From Actinomycetaceae bacterium (GTDB taxonomy: Bacteria; Actinomycetota; Actinomycetes; Actinomycetales; Actinomycetaceae), in contig JAUNVQ010000005.1 of the NCBI GenBank assembly GCA_030540715.1, positions 53,815-117,814 on the forward strand: DNA of 64,000 nucleotides, given 5' to 3'. Shown here piece after piece: positions 28,476-37,311 of the stretch. Position 1 is the stretch's first letter. Every line of letters starts with the position of its first letter. Both the position numbers and the translations under genes were made by a program. The notes beneath the pieces were generated by a model. The model was not told the origin of the DNA. It was given only the letters and a program-made list of their open reading frames with translations, and searched no databases.

Positions 28476-29154
28476 CGGTGTTGACATTGTGTATATTCCT
28501 GGTTTCGCTCAGCAACTTCGCCAGCCAGGAACGGTATTTGCTGAGGCTTTTACTAGCCGCGAGATCTATGATGCGCGTACTTCCTCGGGCGATAGTGACG
28601 CTTCTTTAGCAGCTCGTTGGGCTGCTAAAGAAGCGGTGGTCAAAGCCTGGTCAAGTGCTCTTTTTGGACAATCTCCAGTAATAGAACCGGACTTGTTGTG
28701 TTGGTCAGAAATCGAGATTGTGCATGACCGTTGGCATCGTCCTGCACTTCGACTCCACGGCCAGGTAAAAAGTGAGTTAACGGCGTTAGCATCCAAGCTT
28801 CGCGAACACTATGTCACAGTTAAATCCTGTGATGCTCTGTGTTCTTGCAAGCGCGGTCAGGGTAATGGAAAACCAGATTGTCACCACAACACCAGCACAA
28901 AAACACCAACTTATGACGCACATAAAACACAAAGTGGAATGTATTGGCATATTTCACTTTCGCATGATGGTGATTATGCCGTAGCGATTGCACAGTTGTG
29001 TATCGACAAGCATCACATTTGTGACGGAACTTCCAGCAATTTCCTGAAAAGAGCTCAGTTCAACAATGATTCGAAAAACAATAAATGGCTACCTCGCAAG
29101 GTTGGCGATAACACCAATCACAGCTTCAACCTCTTACTTACGTCATATCAATAA
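28462..29154 (+). CDS. acpS: Holo-[acyl-carrier-protein] synthase (AcpS) with Cys/His-rich insertion
   Basis: A 230-residue phosphopantetheinyl transferase that activates the carrier domain of the adjacent fatty acid synthase. Conserved blocks are NGVDIV with the metal-binding Asp near the N-terminus, SLAARWAAKEAVVKAW, SEIEIVHD and HISLSHDGDYAVA. AcpS is normally about 120-140 residues. Here an insertion between the central strands and the last block carries CDALCSCKR and PDCHHN (a C-x3-C-x-C-x10-CHH pattern), and about 55 residues follow the core end. The insertion could bind zinc. The start ATG at 28462 lies inside the last codons of fas, so the genes are translationally coupled; an ATG at 28450 is a weaker choice. 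Function is secure from context; the insertion is unexplained. Confidence 0.9.
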   Translation: MLIANGVDIVYIPGFAQQLRQPGTVFAEAFTSREIYDARTSSGDSDASLAARWAAKEAVVKAWSSALFGQSPVIEPDLLCWSEIEIVHDRWHRPALRLHGQVKSELTALASKLREHYVTVKSCDALCSCKRGQGNGKPDCHHNTSTKTPTYDAHKTQSGMYWHISLSHDGDYAVAIAQLCIDKHHICDGTSSNFLKRAQFNNDSKNNKWLPRKVGDNTNHSFNLLLTSYQ

Positions 29155-29172
29155 AAATAAAGGAGTACCCCT

Positions 29173-29781
29173 ATGTCTACCATCACCTTACAACACGTTC
29201 TTGCTGACCGTTTGATGCCGCGAAGCTCCGTTCTCACCAATAGTGTTTTGGTGGGTGCGGGCGCTTTGACTGTAGGTCTTTTAGCTCAGATATCTGTTCC
29301 CCTGTGGCCCGTACCAATTACGGGCCAAACACTTGGCGTAATGCTTGTAGGAGCTACTTTGGGGGCACGTCGCGGCGCATTGTCGATGCTGTCTTATCTG
29401 ATGGCTGGATTAGCTGGACTTCCCTGGTTTTCAGCAATGACAGGTGGGTTTACCGTGATTGCATCACCGTCATTCGGGTATATTCTTGGTTTTATTCCCA
29501 CGGCCTTTATTATTGGCTATCTGTCTGAACGAACCTGGGATCGCAAGCCACTGCTAGCACTCGCCGCCTTTGGTATAGCCTCGATTATTCCCTTTCTAGT
29601 GGGAATCCCCTATATGTGGTTTGTCCTTCATCTTGCAGGTACAACATTGGGGTTAACGGCAACGCTCAATGCTGGTTTTGTCCCCTTTATTATTGGGGGA
29701 ATCGTAAAAATGATTCTGGCTGCAATGATACTTCCTGGCACATGGAAAGCAGTTGAATGGGTGGAACGGAAGGCTTCATAA
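29173..29781 (+). CDS. bioY: BioY biotin transporter (ECF S-component)
   Basis: A 202-residue membrane protein of the BioY family, the biotin-binding S component of energy-coupling factor transporters. Family marks are VPITGQTLGVMLVGATLG and MAGLAGLPWFSAMTGG with FGYILGF, all in hydrophobic surroundings. The start ATG follows AAAGGAGTACCCCT, only 18 bases after acpS. No ecfA/ecfT genes are nearby, so it either works alone, as some BioY do, or uses a shared ECF module elsewhere. Its place at the end of birA-accA3-accD-fas-acpS ties vitamin import to the biotin-dependent carboxylase. No biotin synthesis genes are in the window, in line with scavenging. A hairpin at 29937-29973 probably ends the operon. 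Confidence 0.94.
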   Translation: MSTITLQHVLADRLMPRSSVLTNSVLVGAGALTVGLLAQISVPLWPVPITGQTLGVMLVGATLGARRGALSMLSYLMAGLAGLPWFSAMTGGFTVIASPSFGYILGFIPTAFIIGYLSERTWDRKPLLALAAFGIASIIPFLVGIPYMWFVLHLAGTTLGLTATLNAGFVPFIIGGIVKMILAAMILPGTWKAVEWVERKAS

Positions 29782-29936
29782 GCAAGCCTCTCCTTTCATC
29801 TTTCGCTTGCTGCGATAAAGGGAGCGGTTACCTATCGCAGCGATATATTCCGACTCCTCGCCCATCGTCCACCAAGCCTCTACAAACACAATTACCTACC
29901 AGCCAGAACTATTCAATTTCTCACGGAATTGTTACC

Positions 29937-29973
29937 ATCGGCCAGGACGCAGCACAACTGCGCCCTGGCCGAT
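29937..29973. terminator. Long hairpin between convergent bioY and guaA
   Basis: Two 16-base arms (ATCGGCCAGGACGCAG and CTGCGCCCTGGCCGAT) pair with one mismatch around a 5-base loop CACAA. It lies between the ends of two converging operons. There is no T-run on either side, so it may be a transcription barrier or 3'-end stabiliser rather than a classical intrinsic terminator. Confidence 0.65.
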
Positions 29974-29990
29974 ATTGCTTGACAATGCCT

Positions 29991-31691
29991 CTATTCCCAC
30001 TCGATTGTGCCAGGTGGCTTCGATGTGACATCAAGTACCACACGGTTGACCTCAGGCACATTATTGGTGATAAGGTTTGAAATCCGTGCAAGCAAATCGT
30101 AGGGAAGTCGCGTCCAATCGGCCGTCATGGCGTCCTCTGACGATACTGGACGCAGCACGATGGGATGTCCGTATGTGCGTCCATCACCTTGAACACCAAC
30201 GGAACGGATATCTGCTAGTAGCACAACAGGGCACTGCCATATTTCACGATCAAGGCCGGCTTTCGTTAGTACTTCACGCACTATTGCATCTGCTGCACGC
30301 AAGGTGTCTAAGTTTTCGCGCGTGACTTCACCGATTACACGAACGCCCAAGCCCGGACCAGGAAATGGTTGTCGCCATACAAGATTTTCTGGTAATCCCA
30401 GGGCTAAGCCAACTTGGCGAACCTCATCTTTAAACAGGGTGCGTAGCGGTTCAATGAGTTCAAAGTCTAAATCTTCGGGAAGCCCCCCAACATTGTGGTG
30501 CGACTTAATATTTGCGGCGCCCTCTCCTCCACCTGATTCAACAACATCGGGATATAAAGTACCCTGTACCAGGAATTTAATCTTTTTTCCTGATGCTCCA
30601 GCTTCTGCCAGTAATTTTCTTTGCGCTGCCTCAAAGGAGCGAATAAACTCACGGCCGATAATCTTTCGTTTTGCCTCCGGTTCGCTGACCCCAGCAAGTG
30701 CATCCAAGAAACGCTCAGATTCATCAACAGTCACTACGCGGATACCCATTGAGGCTGCATAATCTTTTTCTACCTGTTCGCGTTCTCCTTCACGAAGCAA
30801 ACCGTGATCGACAAAAATACAGGTAAGCTGGTCTCCAACAGCTTCGTGAACCAAAGCGGCAGCAACAGAGGAATCCACTCCCCCTGATAGTCCACATATG
30901 ACATGCGCGTCGCCTACTTGTTCACGAATTGCCTTCACCTGGGTATCAATCACTGATTCACTTGTCCAGTTCGGTTCAAGACCAGCACCGCGATACAGGA
31001 AGTTCTCGATAACTTTTTGACCGTATTGACTGTGTTGAACCTCAGGATGCCACTGAACTCCAAACAGTTTTTTGTCACGGTGTTCAAATGCCGCAACAGG
31101 AGTTTCTATAGTCGAGGCGGTGATGGTAAATCCTTCTGGAGCTTCTTGAACTGCATCACCGTGAGACATCCACACCGACTGGTCAACAGGGGTGTCAGCC
31201 ATCAAAGTACATGCATTTACCTGCGCATTGGTATGACCATATTCGCGAGTTCCAGTTTTACCAACTGTCCCACCAAGGGTTGCGGCCATCAACTGAAATC
31301 CGTAGCAAATCCCTAAAATTGGTATCCCCGCATCAAAGATTTCAGCATCAAGTTTTGGCGCACCTGGAGCGTAGACACTGGAAGGCCCCCCGGAAATAAT
31401 AATTGCAGCTGGATTCTTTGCCAACATCTGTGCGGCACTGGCCGTGTGGGGAATAAGCTCGGAATAAAGCTTGGCTTCACGAACCCTTCTGGCAATAAGC
31501 TGTGCATACTGCGCTCCCATATCAACAACAAGTACAGGGCGTATTGCCTGGCCTTTTTCATTTTGCGCTAAGTGACTCTGGGTGCGTTTTCGAGGAGTCG
31601 TTGCCTTGTCACTGATATTACTGTCTGTGCCAGCGTTGCCAGGCACAGTGGAATCGGTGTTGGCAGCTAAGTTAAAGTCTGTATTATTCAC
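29991..31691 (-). CDS. guaA: GMP synthase (glutamine-hydrolysing), complete
   Basis: A 566-residue enzyme converting XMP to GMP with ATP and glutamine. The class I glutaminase half is complete: Cys129 in LGICYGFQ, and His215 and Glu217 in VQWHPEVQH. The ATP-PPase half has [45 protein letters not shown] and [10 protein letters not shown], ending KPPGTIEWE. About 50 N-terminal residues before [12 protein letters not shown] are polar and not conserved. It contrasts with the paralogue at 3764-5077, which lacks all three glutaminase residues. It converges on bioY; its upstream region (31692-32105) is long and structured, but the structures favour the opposite strand. This is the housekeeping enzyme of purine synthesis. 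Confidence 0.97.
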   Translation of the reverse strand: MNNTDFNLAANTDSTVPGNAGTDSNISDKATTPRKRTQSHLAQNEKGQAIRPVLVVDMGAQYAQLIARRVREAKLYSELIPHTASAAQMLAKNPAAIIISGGPSSVYAPGAPKLDAEIFDAGIPILGICYGFQLMAATLGGTVGKTGTREYGHTNAQVNACTLMADTPVDQSVWMSHGDAVQEAPEGFTITASTIETPVAAFEHRDKKLFGVQWHPEVQHSQYGQKVIENFLYRGAGLEPNWTSESVIDTQVKAIREQVGDAHVICGLSGGVDSSVAAALVHEAVGDQLTCIFVDHGLLREGEREQVEKDYAASMGIRVVTVDESERFLDALAGVSEPEAKRKIIGREFIRSFEAAQRKLLAEAGASGKKIKFLVQGTLYPDVVESGGGEGAANIKSHHNVGGLPEDLDFELIEPLRTLFKDEVRQVGLALGLPENLVWRQPFPGPGLGVRVIGEVTRENLDTLRAADAIVREVLTKAGLDREIWQCPVVLLADIRSVGVQGDGRTYGHPIVLRPVSSEDAMTADWTRLPYDLLARISNLITNNVPEVNRVVLDVTSKPPGTIEWE

Positions 31692-31898
31692 GTGCCTATT
31701 CTAGCGTGATAAGCCCGCATGAAAAACTAAGGTGTAAGCTATCTATCGTTTCTTGTGTCTGTCTAGATCCCCCCTACCATCTCCTCACGAAGAAGAACAC
31801 ACAGTTTCTACTGCCCCCATTCCGATAGCCTGTAGGAAACAGTCATTTCAAACCTTTCTTCATCTGTCAAACTATCTTTAACTCTTGTTGGAAGGTGT

Positions 31899-31958
31899 GT
31901 GGCTGCCAGCATTTTCTAGTGATCTCTACATCACAAAAAGCCACCGGAATTTTTCTTT
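31899..31958 (+). terminator. Structured RNA element with nested stem and T-run
   Basis: GTGGCT (31899-31904) pairs with AGCCAC (31939-31944). Inside it, GTGAT (31919-31923) pairs with ATCAC (31930-31934). CGGAA and then TTTTTCTTT follow. It looks like an intrinsic terminator on the plus strand, yet no plus-strand gene precedes it, because guaA upstream is divergent. It may therefore end a short untranslated RNA or act as an attenuator for the small gene at 32106. Confidence 0.5.
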
Positions 31959-31988
31959 AGTAGCCCAATGGATCTAGGATCAATTACG

Positions 31989-32034
31989 TCGCTGAGGAAA
32001 GCAGACTGACCGTCTGCGCTTCAGCGATTTTCTT
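31989..32034 (+). terminator. Second terminator-like hairpin in the same leader
   Basis: TCGCTGA (31989-31995) pairs with TCAGCGA (32021-32027), and GCAGAC (32001-32006) with GTCTGC (32012-32017), separated by an internal loop. TTTTCTT follows. It stands 72 bases before the ATG of the 57-residue gene. Together with the element at 31899-31958 it suggests either a small RNA ending here or transcription attenuation. Confidence 0.55.
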
Positions 32035-32049
32035 ATGAACTGTACGACG

Positions 32050-32091
32050 CTGTGCATCTGCACAGATCGTGTCAGGTGCACAGTGAGCACC
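32050..32091 (+). promoter_or_regulatory. Two hairpins just before the small-gene ribosome-binding site
   Basis: CTGTGCATCTGCACAG (32050-32065) is a 7-base inverted repeat with a 2-base centre. GGTGC-N7-GCACC (32075-32091) follows and ends seven bases before AAAGGAG. They could be operator sites or RNA structures modulating translation of the 32106 gene; sequence does not decide. Confidence 0.45.
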
Positions 32092-32105
32092 ATAAAGGAG
32101 ACACG

Positions 32106-32279
32106 ATGAAAGAACGCACACTTACCATTAACCTTATTAACAACATTGGTCTGTATTGCGGTTGCGCGGCAGCTTTTGCTGGTTTCGCTTCTGACGGCAT
32201 GATCGTTGGATTTGCCGGTATTCTTATTGCTGAAATTGCTGGAATTTCGAAGCTACTTACCGAGCGTACTGACGTATAA
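32106..32279 (+). CDS. Small membrane protein of unknown function (57 residues)
   Basis: Starts at the ATG at 32106 behind AAAGGAGACACG, a strong ribosome-binding site; an earlier in-frame start at 32052 overlaps a hairpin and is unlikely. The protein is hydrophobic from about residue 12 to 48 (IGLYCGCAAAFAGFA, then MIVGFAGILIAEIAGI), giving two short membrane helices, with charged ends. I recognise no family. A clean terminator follows at 32305-32348, so it is a self-contained transcription unit. The leader contains two terminator-like hairpins and two inverted repeats, unusually elaborate for such a small gene. A holin-like, toxin-like or enzyme-regulating small protein are all possible; none is supported specifically. 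Confidence 0.65.
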   Translation: MKERTLTINLINNIGLYCGCAAAFAGFASDGMIVGFAGILIAEIAGISKLLTERTDV

Positions 32280-32304
32280 TTCCTCCGACAATTTCACCAA
32301 ACAT

Positions 32305-32348
32305 CCCATAATGTGGAACCAAAGCGCCAACATTATGGGACTTTTTTT
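32305..32348 (+). terminator. Rho-independent terminator after the small membrane gene
   Basis: CCCATAATGT (32305-32314) pairs with ACATTATGGG (32330-32339), and GG/CC extends the stem inward. AC and seven T residues follow. A textbook intrinsic terminator for the plus-strand gene ending at 32279. Confidence 0.88.
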
Positions 32349-32540
32349 ACCTAAAAATAGTTTCTACCTGCGCACATATACTTTTATATCGCGTGCGGCC
32401 TTTTGAACGCGCGTTTCTTCTAGCCACCTTTTAGACTGAAATAAGAGCTGTCTTAGCTTAACCGTGTTGCAGTGCAGCGCACATCCATAAGATACACTTA
32501 TCACCATGCACGTATCATCCTATGTGAAAGAGGAAACAAA

Positions 32541-33533
32541 ATGAACTATGAAGGTCCTGAAGCATATCAGGAAGCCCTCGCGGAAAAAGCCCGCTCAGAC
32601 AAGAAAACAATAGTATTGCCCGAACCTGATGATCCACGAGTCCTGGAAGCTGCAGGGATCCTTCTCAAAGCCGGGATCGTCAACCTTGTTCTTTTGGGTG
32701 ACGAAGCCACCATCAGCAAAGACGCTGAAGAAAAAGACATTAGCCTTAACGGTGCCACCATTGTAAGCCCACATGATAAAAAACTAGTTGAACAGTTTAG
32801 TGCCGAACTTGTTAGATTGCGTAAACATAAAGGCATGACACCTGAAAAAGCTCATGAAACCGTGCAAGACGTCTCGTTCTTTGGCACGATGATGATTCAC
32901 ACTGGTTTGGCAGATGGTATGGTCTCTGGCGCAGCTCACACAACTGCTCACACGATTCGTCCAGCACTACAGATCATTAAAACAAAGCCAGGTGTCTCGG
33001 TTGTCTCGGGTGCCTTCCTGATGCTTTTTGATACCGATGCACATGTCTATGCTGATTGCGCGGTAACAATCGATCCTACCGCTGAACAGCTCGCCGACAT
33101 TGCTCGTTCTTCCGCTCACACCGCATCCGCCTTCGGTGTTGAGCCTCGTGTAGCTCTCATCTCTTATTCGACTGCTGATTCAGGCACAGGCGATTCGGTG
33201 GATAAAGTAAAGAGTGCATTAAAGATGGTTCGTGAAGCAGACCCGAATCTTGTTGTTGATGGCCCACTGCAGTTTGATGCTGCTTATGATGAAAAGGTTG
33301 GCCAATCAAAGATGCCAGGCTCTGAAGTTGCAGGCAAAGCAAAAGTATTTGTCTTCCCCAACCTGGATACAGGTAACTGCACCTACAAAGCAGTTCAACG
33401 CACTTCAGGGGCGGTAGCTGTAGGTCCTATTTTACAAGGCTTAAATAAGCCTGTTAATGATTTGTCGCGTGGCGCATTGGTAGAAGACATTGTCAATACA
33501 GTTATCATCACTGCGCTTCAGGCACAGAATTAA
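32541..33533 (+). CDS. pta: Phosphate acetyltransferase
   Basis: A 330-residue enzyme interconverting acetyl-CoA and acetyl phosphate in the cytoplasm. I take the ATG at 32541 behind GAGGAAACAAA; the open frame extends 23 codons further without a site. It is the short form (catalytic PTA_PTB domain only), without the N-terminal DRTGG regulatory part found in E. coli Pta and many actinobacteria. Marks include TIVLPEPDDPRVLEAA, MVHTGLADGMVSGA (seen as MIHTGLADGMVSGA), SYSTADSGTGDSVDKV, DGPLQFDAAYD and FPNLDTGNCTYK. ackA follows after 153 bases. With pyruvate formate-lyase at 55.8 kb it completes an ATP-yielding acetate branch. Confidence 0.95.
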   Translation: MNYEGPEAYQEALAEKARSDKKTIVLPEPDDPRVLEAAGILLKAGIVNLVLLGDEATISKDAEEKDISLNGATIVSPHDKKLVEQFSAELVRLRKHKGMTPEKAHETVQDVSFFGTMMIHTGLADGMVSGAAHTTAHTIRPALQIIKTKPGVSVVSGAFLMLFDTDAHVYADCAVTIDPTAEQLADIARSSAHTASAFGVEPRVALISYSTADSGTGDSVDKVKSALKMVREADPNLVVDGPLQFDAAYDEKVGQSKMPGSEVAGKAKVFVFPNLDTGNCTYKAVQRTSGAVAVGPILQGLNKPVNDLSRGALVEDIVNTVIITALQAQN

Positions 33534-33686
33534 TGCCGACATACCCGATGAGTCTATTGACGAGTTGAAAGGATTCCACCAATATCACTTTGAGATTCAA
33601 TAGCATCATCATTGCGCAACAATAGAAGCCTTATCTGCAACGAAACTGCAGGTAATAATCGTAATATGGAAGAAAGAAAGAAACAT

Positions 33687-34880
33687 ATGGCAGAAAAAAA
33701 CGAACCCCGAGTGTTAGTCCTCAATTCAGGATCATCATCCATTAAATATCAGCTTATCGAACCACATACAGGTGTTGTGGTGGCCAAAGGCCTTATTGAA
33801 CAAATTGGCGAACCTGAAGGTCACGCCCACCATGTTCATGGAAAAAACGAGAAAGATGTCTACCAAACCATTGCTGACCACACAGAAGGTATGCAAGTTT
33901 TCGGCCAGCTTTTCGACGAGATAGGCCCCACCCTTCATGAAGCAAATATCATCGGAGTTGGACACCGCGTTGTTCAAGGTGGCAAATATTTTGATGGCCC
34001 CGCTAAGATTAACGATGAAGTCTACAACAAGATCGTTGAACTATGCCCACTGGCTCCATTGCACAATCCCCCGCATTTAAAGGGAATTGATGCAGCGAAA
34101 CTCATTTTGCCTTCAGTCCCCCACGTCGCTGTATTTGATACGGCATTTTTCCAAAAACTTCCCGATGAAGCCGCAACCTACGCCCTCGACAAAGAAATTG
34201 CCGAGAAGTACGAAGTCCGTCGCTACGGTGCTCACGGAACATCGCATATGTTTGTGTCGCAAGGCGTGTCAGAAAAACTTGGCCGAAATGATCTGAAACA
34301 AATTGTCATGCACCTTGGTAATGGCGCATCCGTATCGGCGGTTGTCGGTGATAAGGCCGTGGAAACATCAATGGGTCTGACACCTTTGGAAGGCTTGGTC
34401 ATGGGAACGCGCACCGGTGATATTGACCCAGCAACCATTTTCCATTTGATGCGTCAAGGCAAGATGAGTGTTGACGATGTGGACACTTTATTTAACAAGA
34501 AATCTGGAATGAAGGGCCTGTGCGGTGCCAATGATATGCGCACGATTCGCGCAGAAGCCGACAAAGGCAGTAAAGATGCACGCTTGGCACTGGATATTTA
34601 TGTTCATCGTTTACTGAAATATGTTGGTTCCTATTCTGCAGTTATGGGTGGCTTGGATGCGTTGACATTCACCGCTGGCATTGGCGAAAATGATGTTGAG
34701 CTGCGCAAAGAACTATGTAGGCGACTTGAATATATGGGGGTAAAAATCGATGAAGAAGCCAACGCTGGGCGTGGCGAAAGAATCATCTCGACGCCGGATT
34801 CATCGGTGACAGTTCTGGTGTATCCCACCAACGAAGAACTTGCTATTGCCGAGCAGGTTCTTCAGGTAGAGGGCGAATAG
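33687..34880 (+). CDS. ackA: Acetate kinase
   Basis: A 397-residue kinase making ATP and acetate from acetyl phosphate. I choose the ATG at 33687 (MAEKNEPRV), because the ASKHA core starts directly after it; starts at 33666 and 33612 are possible. Signatures: LVLNSGSSSIKYQL, GHRVVQGG, VFDTAFFQ, RRYGAHGTSHMFVS, HLGNGASVSAV, GLVMGTRTGDIDP and FTAGIGEN. Length is normal. It forms a pair with pta, separated by 153 bases that hold no gene. A hairpin at 34913-34940 lies just after the stop. Housekeeping fermentation enzyme, with no anomaly seen. Confidence 0.96.
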   Translation: MAEKNEPRVLVLNSGSSSIKYQLIEPHTGVVVAKGLIEQIGEPEGHAHHVHGKNEKDVYQTIADHTEGMQVFGQLFDEIGPTLHEANIIGVGHRVVQGGKYFDGPAKINDEVYNKIVELCPLAPLHNPPHLKGIDAAKLILPSVPHVAVFDTAFFQKLPDEAATYALDKEIAEKYEVRRYGAHGTSHMFVSQGVSEKLGRNDLKQIVMHLGNGASVSAVVGDKAVETSMGLTPLEGLVMGTRTGDIDPATIFHLMRQGKMSVDDVDTLFNKKSGMKGLCGANDMRTIRAEADKGSKDARLALDIYVHRLLKYVGSYSAVMGGLDALTFTAGIGENDVELRKELCRRLEYMGVKIDEEANAGRGERIISTPDSSVTVLVYPTNEELAIAEQVLQVEGE

Positions 34881-34912
34881 CCTTCTTGCTGTTGACTTTT
34901 ATCAATCTCAAT

Positions 34913-34945
34913 GGGTGGTAGCTCTCAAGAGCTGCCACCCATTTG
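34913..34945 (+). terminator. Terminator-like hairpin after ackA
   Basis: GGGTGGTAGCTCT pairs with AGAGCTGCCACCC (one G-T pair) across a minimal loop, spanning 34913-34940, followed by ATTTGTT. It lies 33 bases after the ackA stop and probably ends the pta-ackA transcript. The following 275 bases up to nadE are strikingly pyrimidine-rich on this strand and hold no gene that I can support. Confidence 0.75.
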
Positions 34946-35220
34946 TTCGCGCGGCCCCGACGCCTATCCTTCCGCTCTTCTGTCCGTTCTTCCTCCTGTT
35001 TCTGTTTGCGCATACCCCGCCAATCTCTCCGGGACACCCCTGTTCACCGCTTTCGCTTTATCGTTCACCCATGCGCACTGTCCTCATACAGACACCTCAT
35101 TCTCCCTGACTATTCACATGATCTTCCACGCCCCTGCCGCACCGTTATCGTACGCACCTGTCCTGTTCCTTGTTCTCTTCCCTATTCGCGTCCTGGCAAA
35201 AATATGAAACAATACTAACT

Positions 35221-37311
35221 ATGACTTTCCATGACATCTATAAACACGGTTTTGCTCGTGTTGGTGCTGCTTCGTTTCCGCTTACGCTTGGCGATCCCAT
35301 TGCCAATGCCAACCAGATCATTACATGCGTTCACGATCTTGACATGCAGGGGGCCTGTGTTGTTGTATTCCCTGAGCTCTGCCTGGTAGGTGCCACACTT
35401 GGCGATCACATGACATCAGCCGCATTGCTTGATCAGGTAAAAGATTCACTGCGTAAGATTGCTGAAAAAACCAGCGATACCCGTACACTTTTTGTTATTG
35501 GTGCTCCTATTCAAGCCGGCCACCGCATCTATAACTGCGCGGCTGTCTTTCAATCAGGTCAATTGCGCGCAATTATTCCCCAAACCTATATTTCACACGA
35601 TGGTGCCCGCTATTTCAGTTCAGGAATGGACATGGATACCGATGGCATCATGCTTGGTGATGACTTCTATCCCGTACAGCAACAACTATTCCCCGTTGAA
35701 GGAATACCCGATTTCACTATTGGCGTGCAGATAGGCAGCGATACGCACGCACTCAACCCACCTGCTGTGGCACTTGCTGAATCCGACGCTGACTGCATAG
35801 CCACGTTAGCCTCGGATCCCGCCCTCGTTGGCAATGCCGATCAACGCCTTCACGCCGCACAAGCGCTGAGCGAACGCGCTGCCTGCTCGCTCATTTATGC
35901 GACAGGTGGATATGGTGAGTCAACTAACGACCAGTCCTGGGATGGTTTCACTTTTATTACAGAGGTCGGAACCACTCTGTCCACAGGTCAGCGATTTTCA
36001 CTTGAAGGCTCTTATTGTTTAGCCGATATTGACCTTCATCATATTCGTTATGCCAAGCAAAAACGTATTGGTAATGCCTCGCATTCTGACCTTATGGTGA
36101 CAGCATCACTGATGCCACTCGTTAGAGATTTTCCTGCTGATGAGTCCGGTATCGTTGCCAGCAATCCCCCCTTTGAAACAACTGAGCCAAGCCCGTCATG
36201 CGGTGCTCATACCAGGAATTTGCAGCGTCCTCTGGACAGGTTTCCGTACGTGCCTCACACCCCCACTCAACTGGATGCAGACTGTGAAGAAATACTGAAT
36301 CTTCAGACTCAGGCCCTGTGTCAACGCATACGTTCCATAGGCCAGCCACGCATCATCCTTGGGGTTTCCGGCGGACTGGATTCTACGCAGGCCCTTATCG
36401 TTGCTGCTCAAGCAATGGATGTGTTGGGTCGCGATCGCAATGACATTTTGGCCTATACGCTTCCAGGTTTTGCAACCTCTGCCCACACAAAAAACAATGC
36501 CTTTGCCCTGTGTAAAGCATTAGGAATTCCATGTAAAGAAATTGACATTCGACCCGCCGCCAAACAGATGTTAGCCGATATGGATCACCCTTTTGGTCGT
36601 GGCGAAGCTGTTTACGATATTACATTTGAAAATGTACAAGCTGGACTTCGTACAGACTATCTTTTCCGTATCGCCAACCAAAAAGGTGGATTTGTGCTGG
36701 GAACAGGTGATTTATCGGAGCTTGCGCTGGGGTGGTGTACCTACGGTGTCGGTGATCATATGGCTCATTACGGAGCAAATGGCGGGCTGCCAAAGACATT
36801 GATACAGTATCTGATTCGATGGGCAGCCAATAGTGAATTATATGGGGAGGAAGCCTCGCACGCGCTATATTCCATTCTTAACACCGAGATTTCGCCCGAG
36901 CTTATCCCCGCAGATGCCGATGGCACGATGCAATCCACCCAAAACACAAACGGCCCCTATGAGTTACACGATTTCTTTCTATATCACCATCTCCAAGGGT
37001 ATCCGCCTTCGGTGATTGCCTACCTGGCACATCAAACATGGAAGGACCGCAGTATCGGGGTATGGCCTTCAGGGATTTCAGAGGACGAGCGCCACGAATA
37101 CGACCTGCAAACAATCGTCAAGTGGCTCAAGAAGTTCTATTGGCGATTCTTTACTCAGCAGTTTAAGCGCACCTGTATGCCAAATGGACCTCAAGTGTTG
37201 GCTGCTGGTACTCTATCGCCGCGCGGTGGATGGAATATGCCAAGTGACAGCAGCCCACAATTGTGGATTGATCAGCTGGAACGTGCATTGAGTGAAGAAA
37301 ATACCCTTTAA
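35221..37311 (+). CDS. nadE: NAD+ synthetase NadE with degenerate glutaminase domain
   Basis: A 696-residue two-domain NadE: an N-terminal nitrilase-type amidase (1-320) and a C-terminal ATP-PPase synthetase that amidates deamido-NAD+. The synthetase half is intact: GVSGGLDSTQAL, LPGFATSAHTK, the EALP-like FENVQAGLRTDYLF, LGTGDLSELALGW and the YGANGGLPKTLI block. In the amidase the catalytic triad should be Glu-Lys-Cys. Glu52 is kept (VFPELCLVG), but the Lys position reads Gln121 (IIPQTYIS) and the Cys position reads Gly172 (GVQIGSDTH, where relatives have GVEICEDLW). Glutamine hydrolysis should be lost, leaving ammonia-dependent activity. The domain itself remains full length, so it may serve structure or the oligomer. 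The start ATG at 35221 has only a weak ribosome-binding site. The substitutions are clear in the DNA. Confidence 0.93.
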   Translation: MTFHDIYKHGFARVGAASFPLTLGDPIANANQIITCVHDLDMQGACVVVFPELCLVGATLGDHMTSAALLDQVKDSLRKIAEKTSDTRTLFVIGAPIQAGHRIYNCAAVFQSGQLRAIIPQTYISHDGARYFSSGMDMDTDGIMLGDDFYPVQQQLFPVEGIPDFTIGVQIGSDTHALNPPAVALAESDADCIATLASDPALVGNADQRLHAAQALSERAACSLIYATGGYGESTNDQSWDGFTFITEVGTTLSTGQRFSLEGSYCLADIDLHHIRYAKQKRIGNASHSDLMVTASLMPLVRDFPADESGIVASNPPFETTEPSPSCGAHTRNLQRPLDRFPYVPHTPTQLDADCEEILNLQTQALCQRIRSIGQPRIILGVSGGLDSTQALIVAAQAMDVLGRDRNDILAYTLPGFATSAHTKNNAFALCKALGIPCKEIDIRPAAKQMLADMDHPFGRGEAVYDITFENVQAGLRTDYLFRIANQKGGFVLGTGDLSELALGWCTYGVGDHMAHYGANGGLPKTLIQYLIRWAANSELYGEEASHALYSILNTEISPELIPADADGTMQSTQNTNGPYELHDFFLYHHLQGYPPSVIAYLAHQTWKDRSIGVWPSGISEDERHEYDLQTIVKWLKKFYWRFFTQQFKRTCMPNGPQVLAAGTLSPRGGWNMPSDSSPQLWIDQLERALSEENTL

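Noticed and set aside
31692..32050. Guanine (purine) riboswitch before guaA
   Set aside because: The conserved purine-riboswitch core bases were not found on the minus strand; the stems here suit plus-strand RNA instead.
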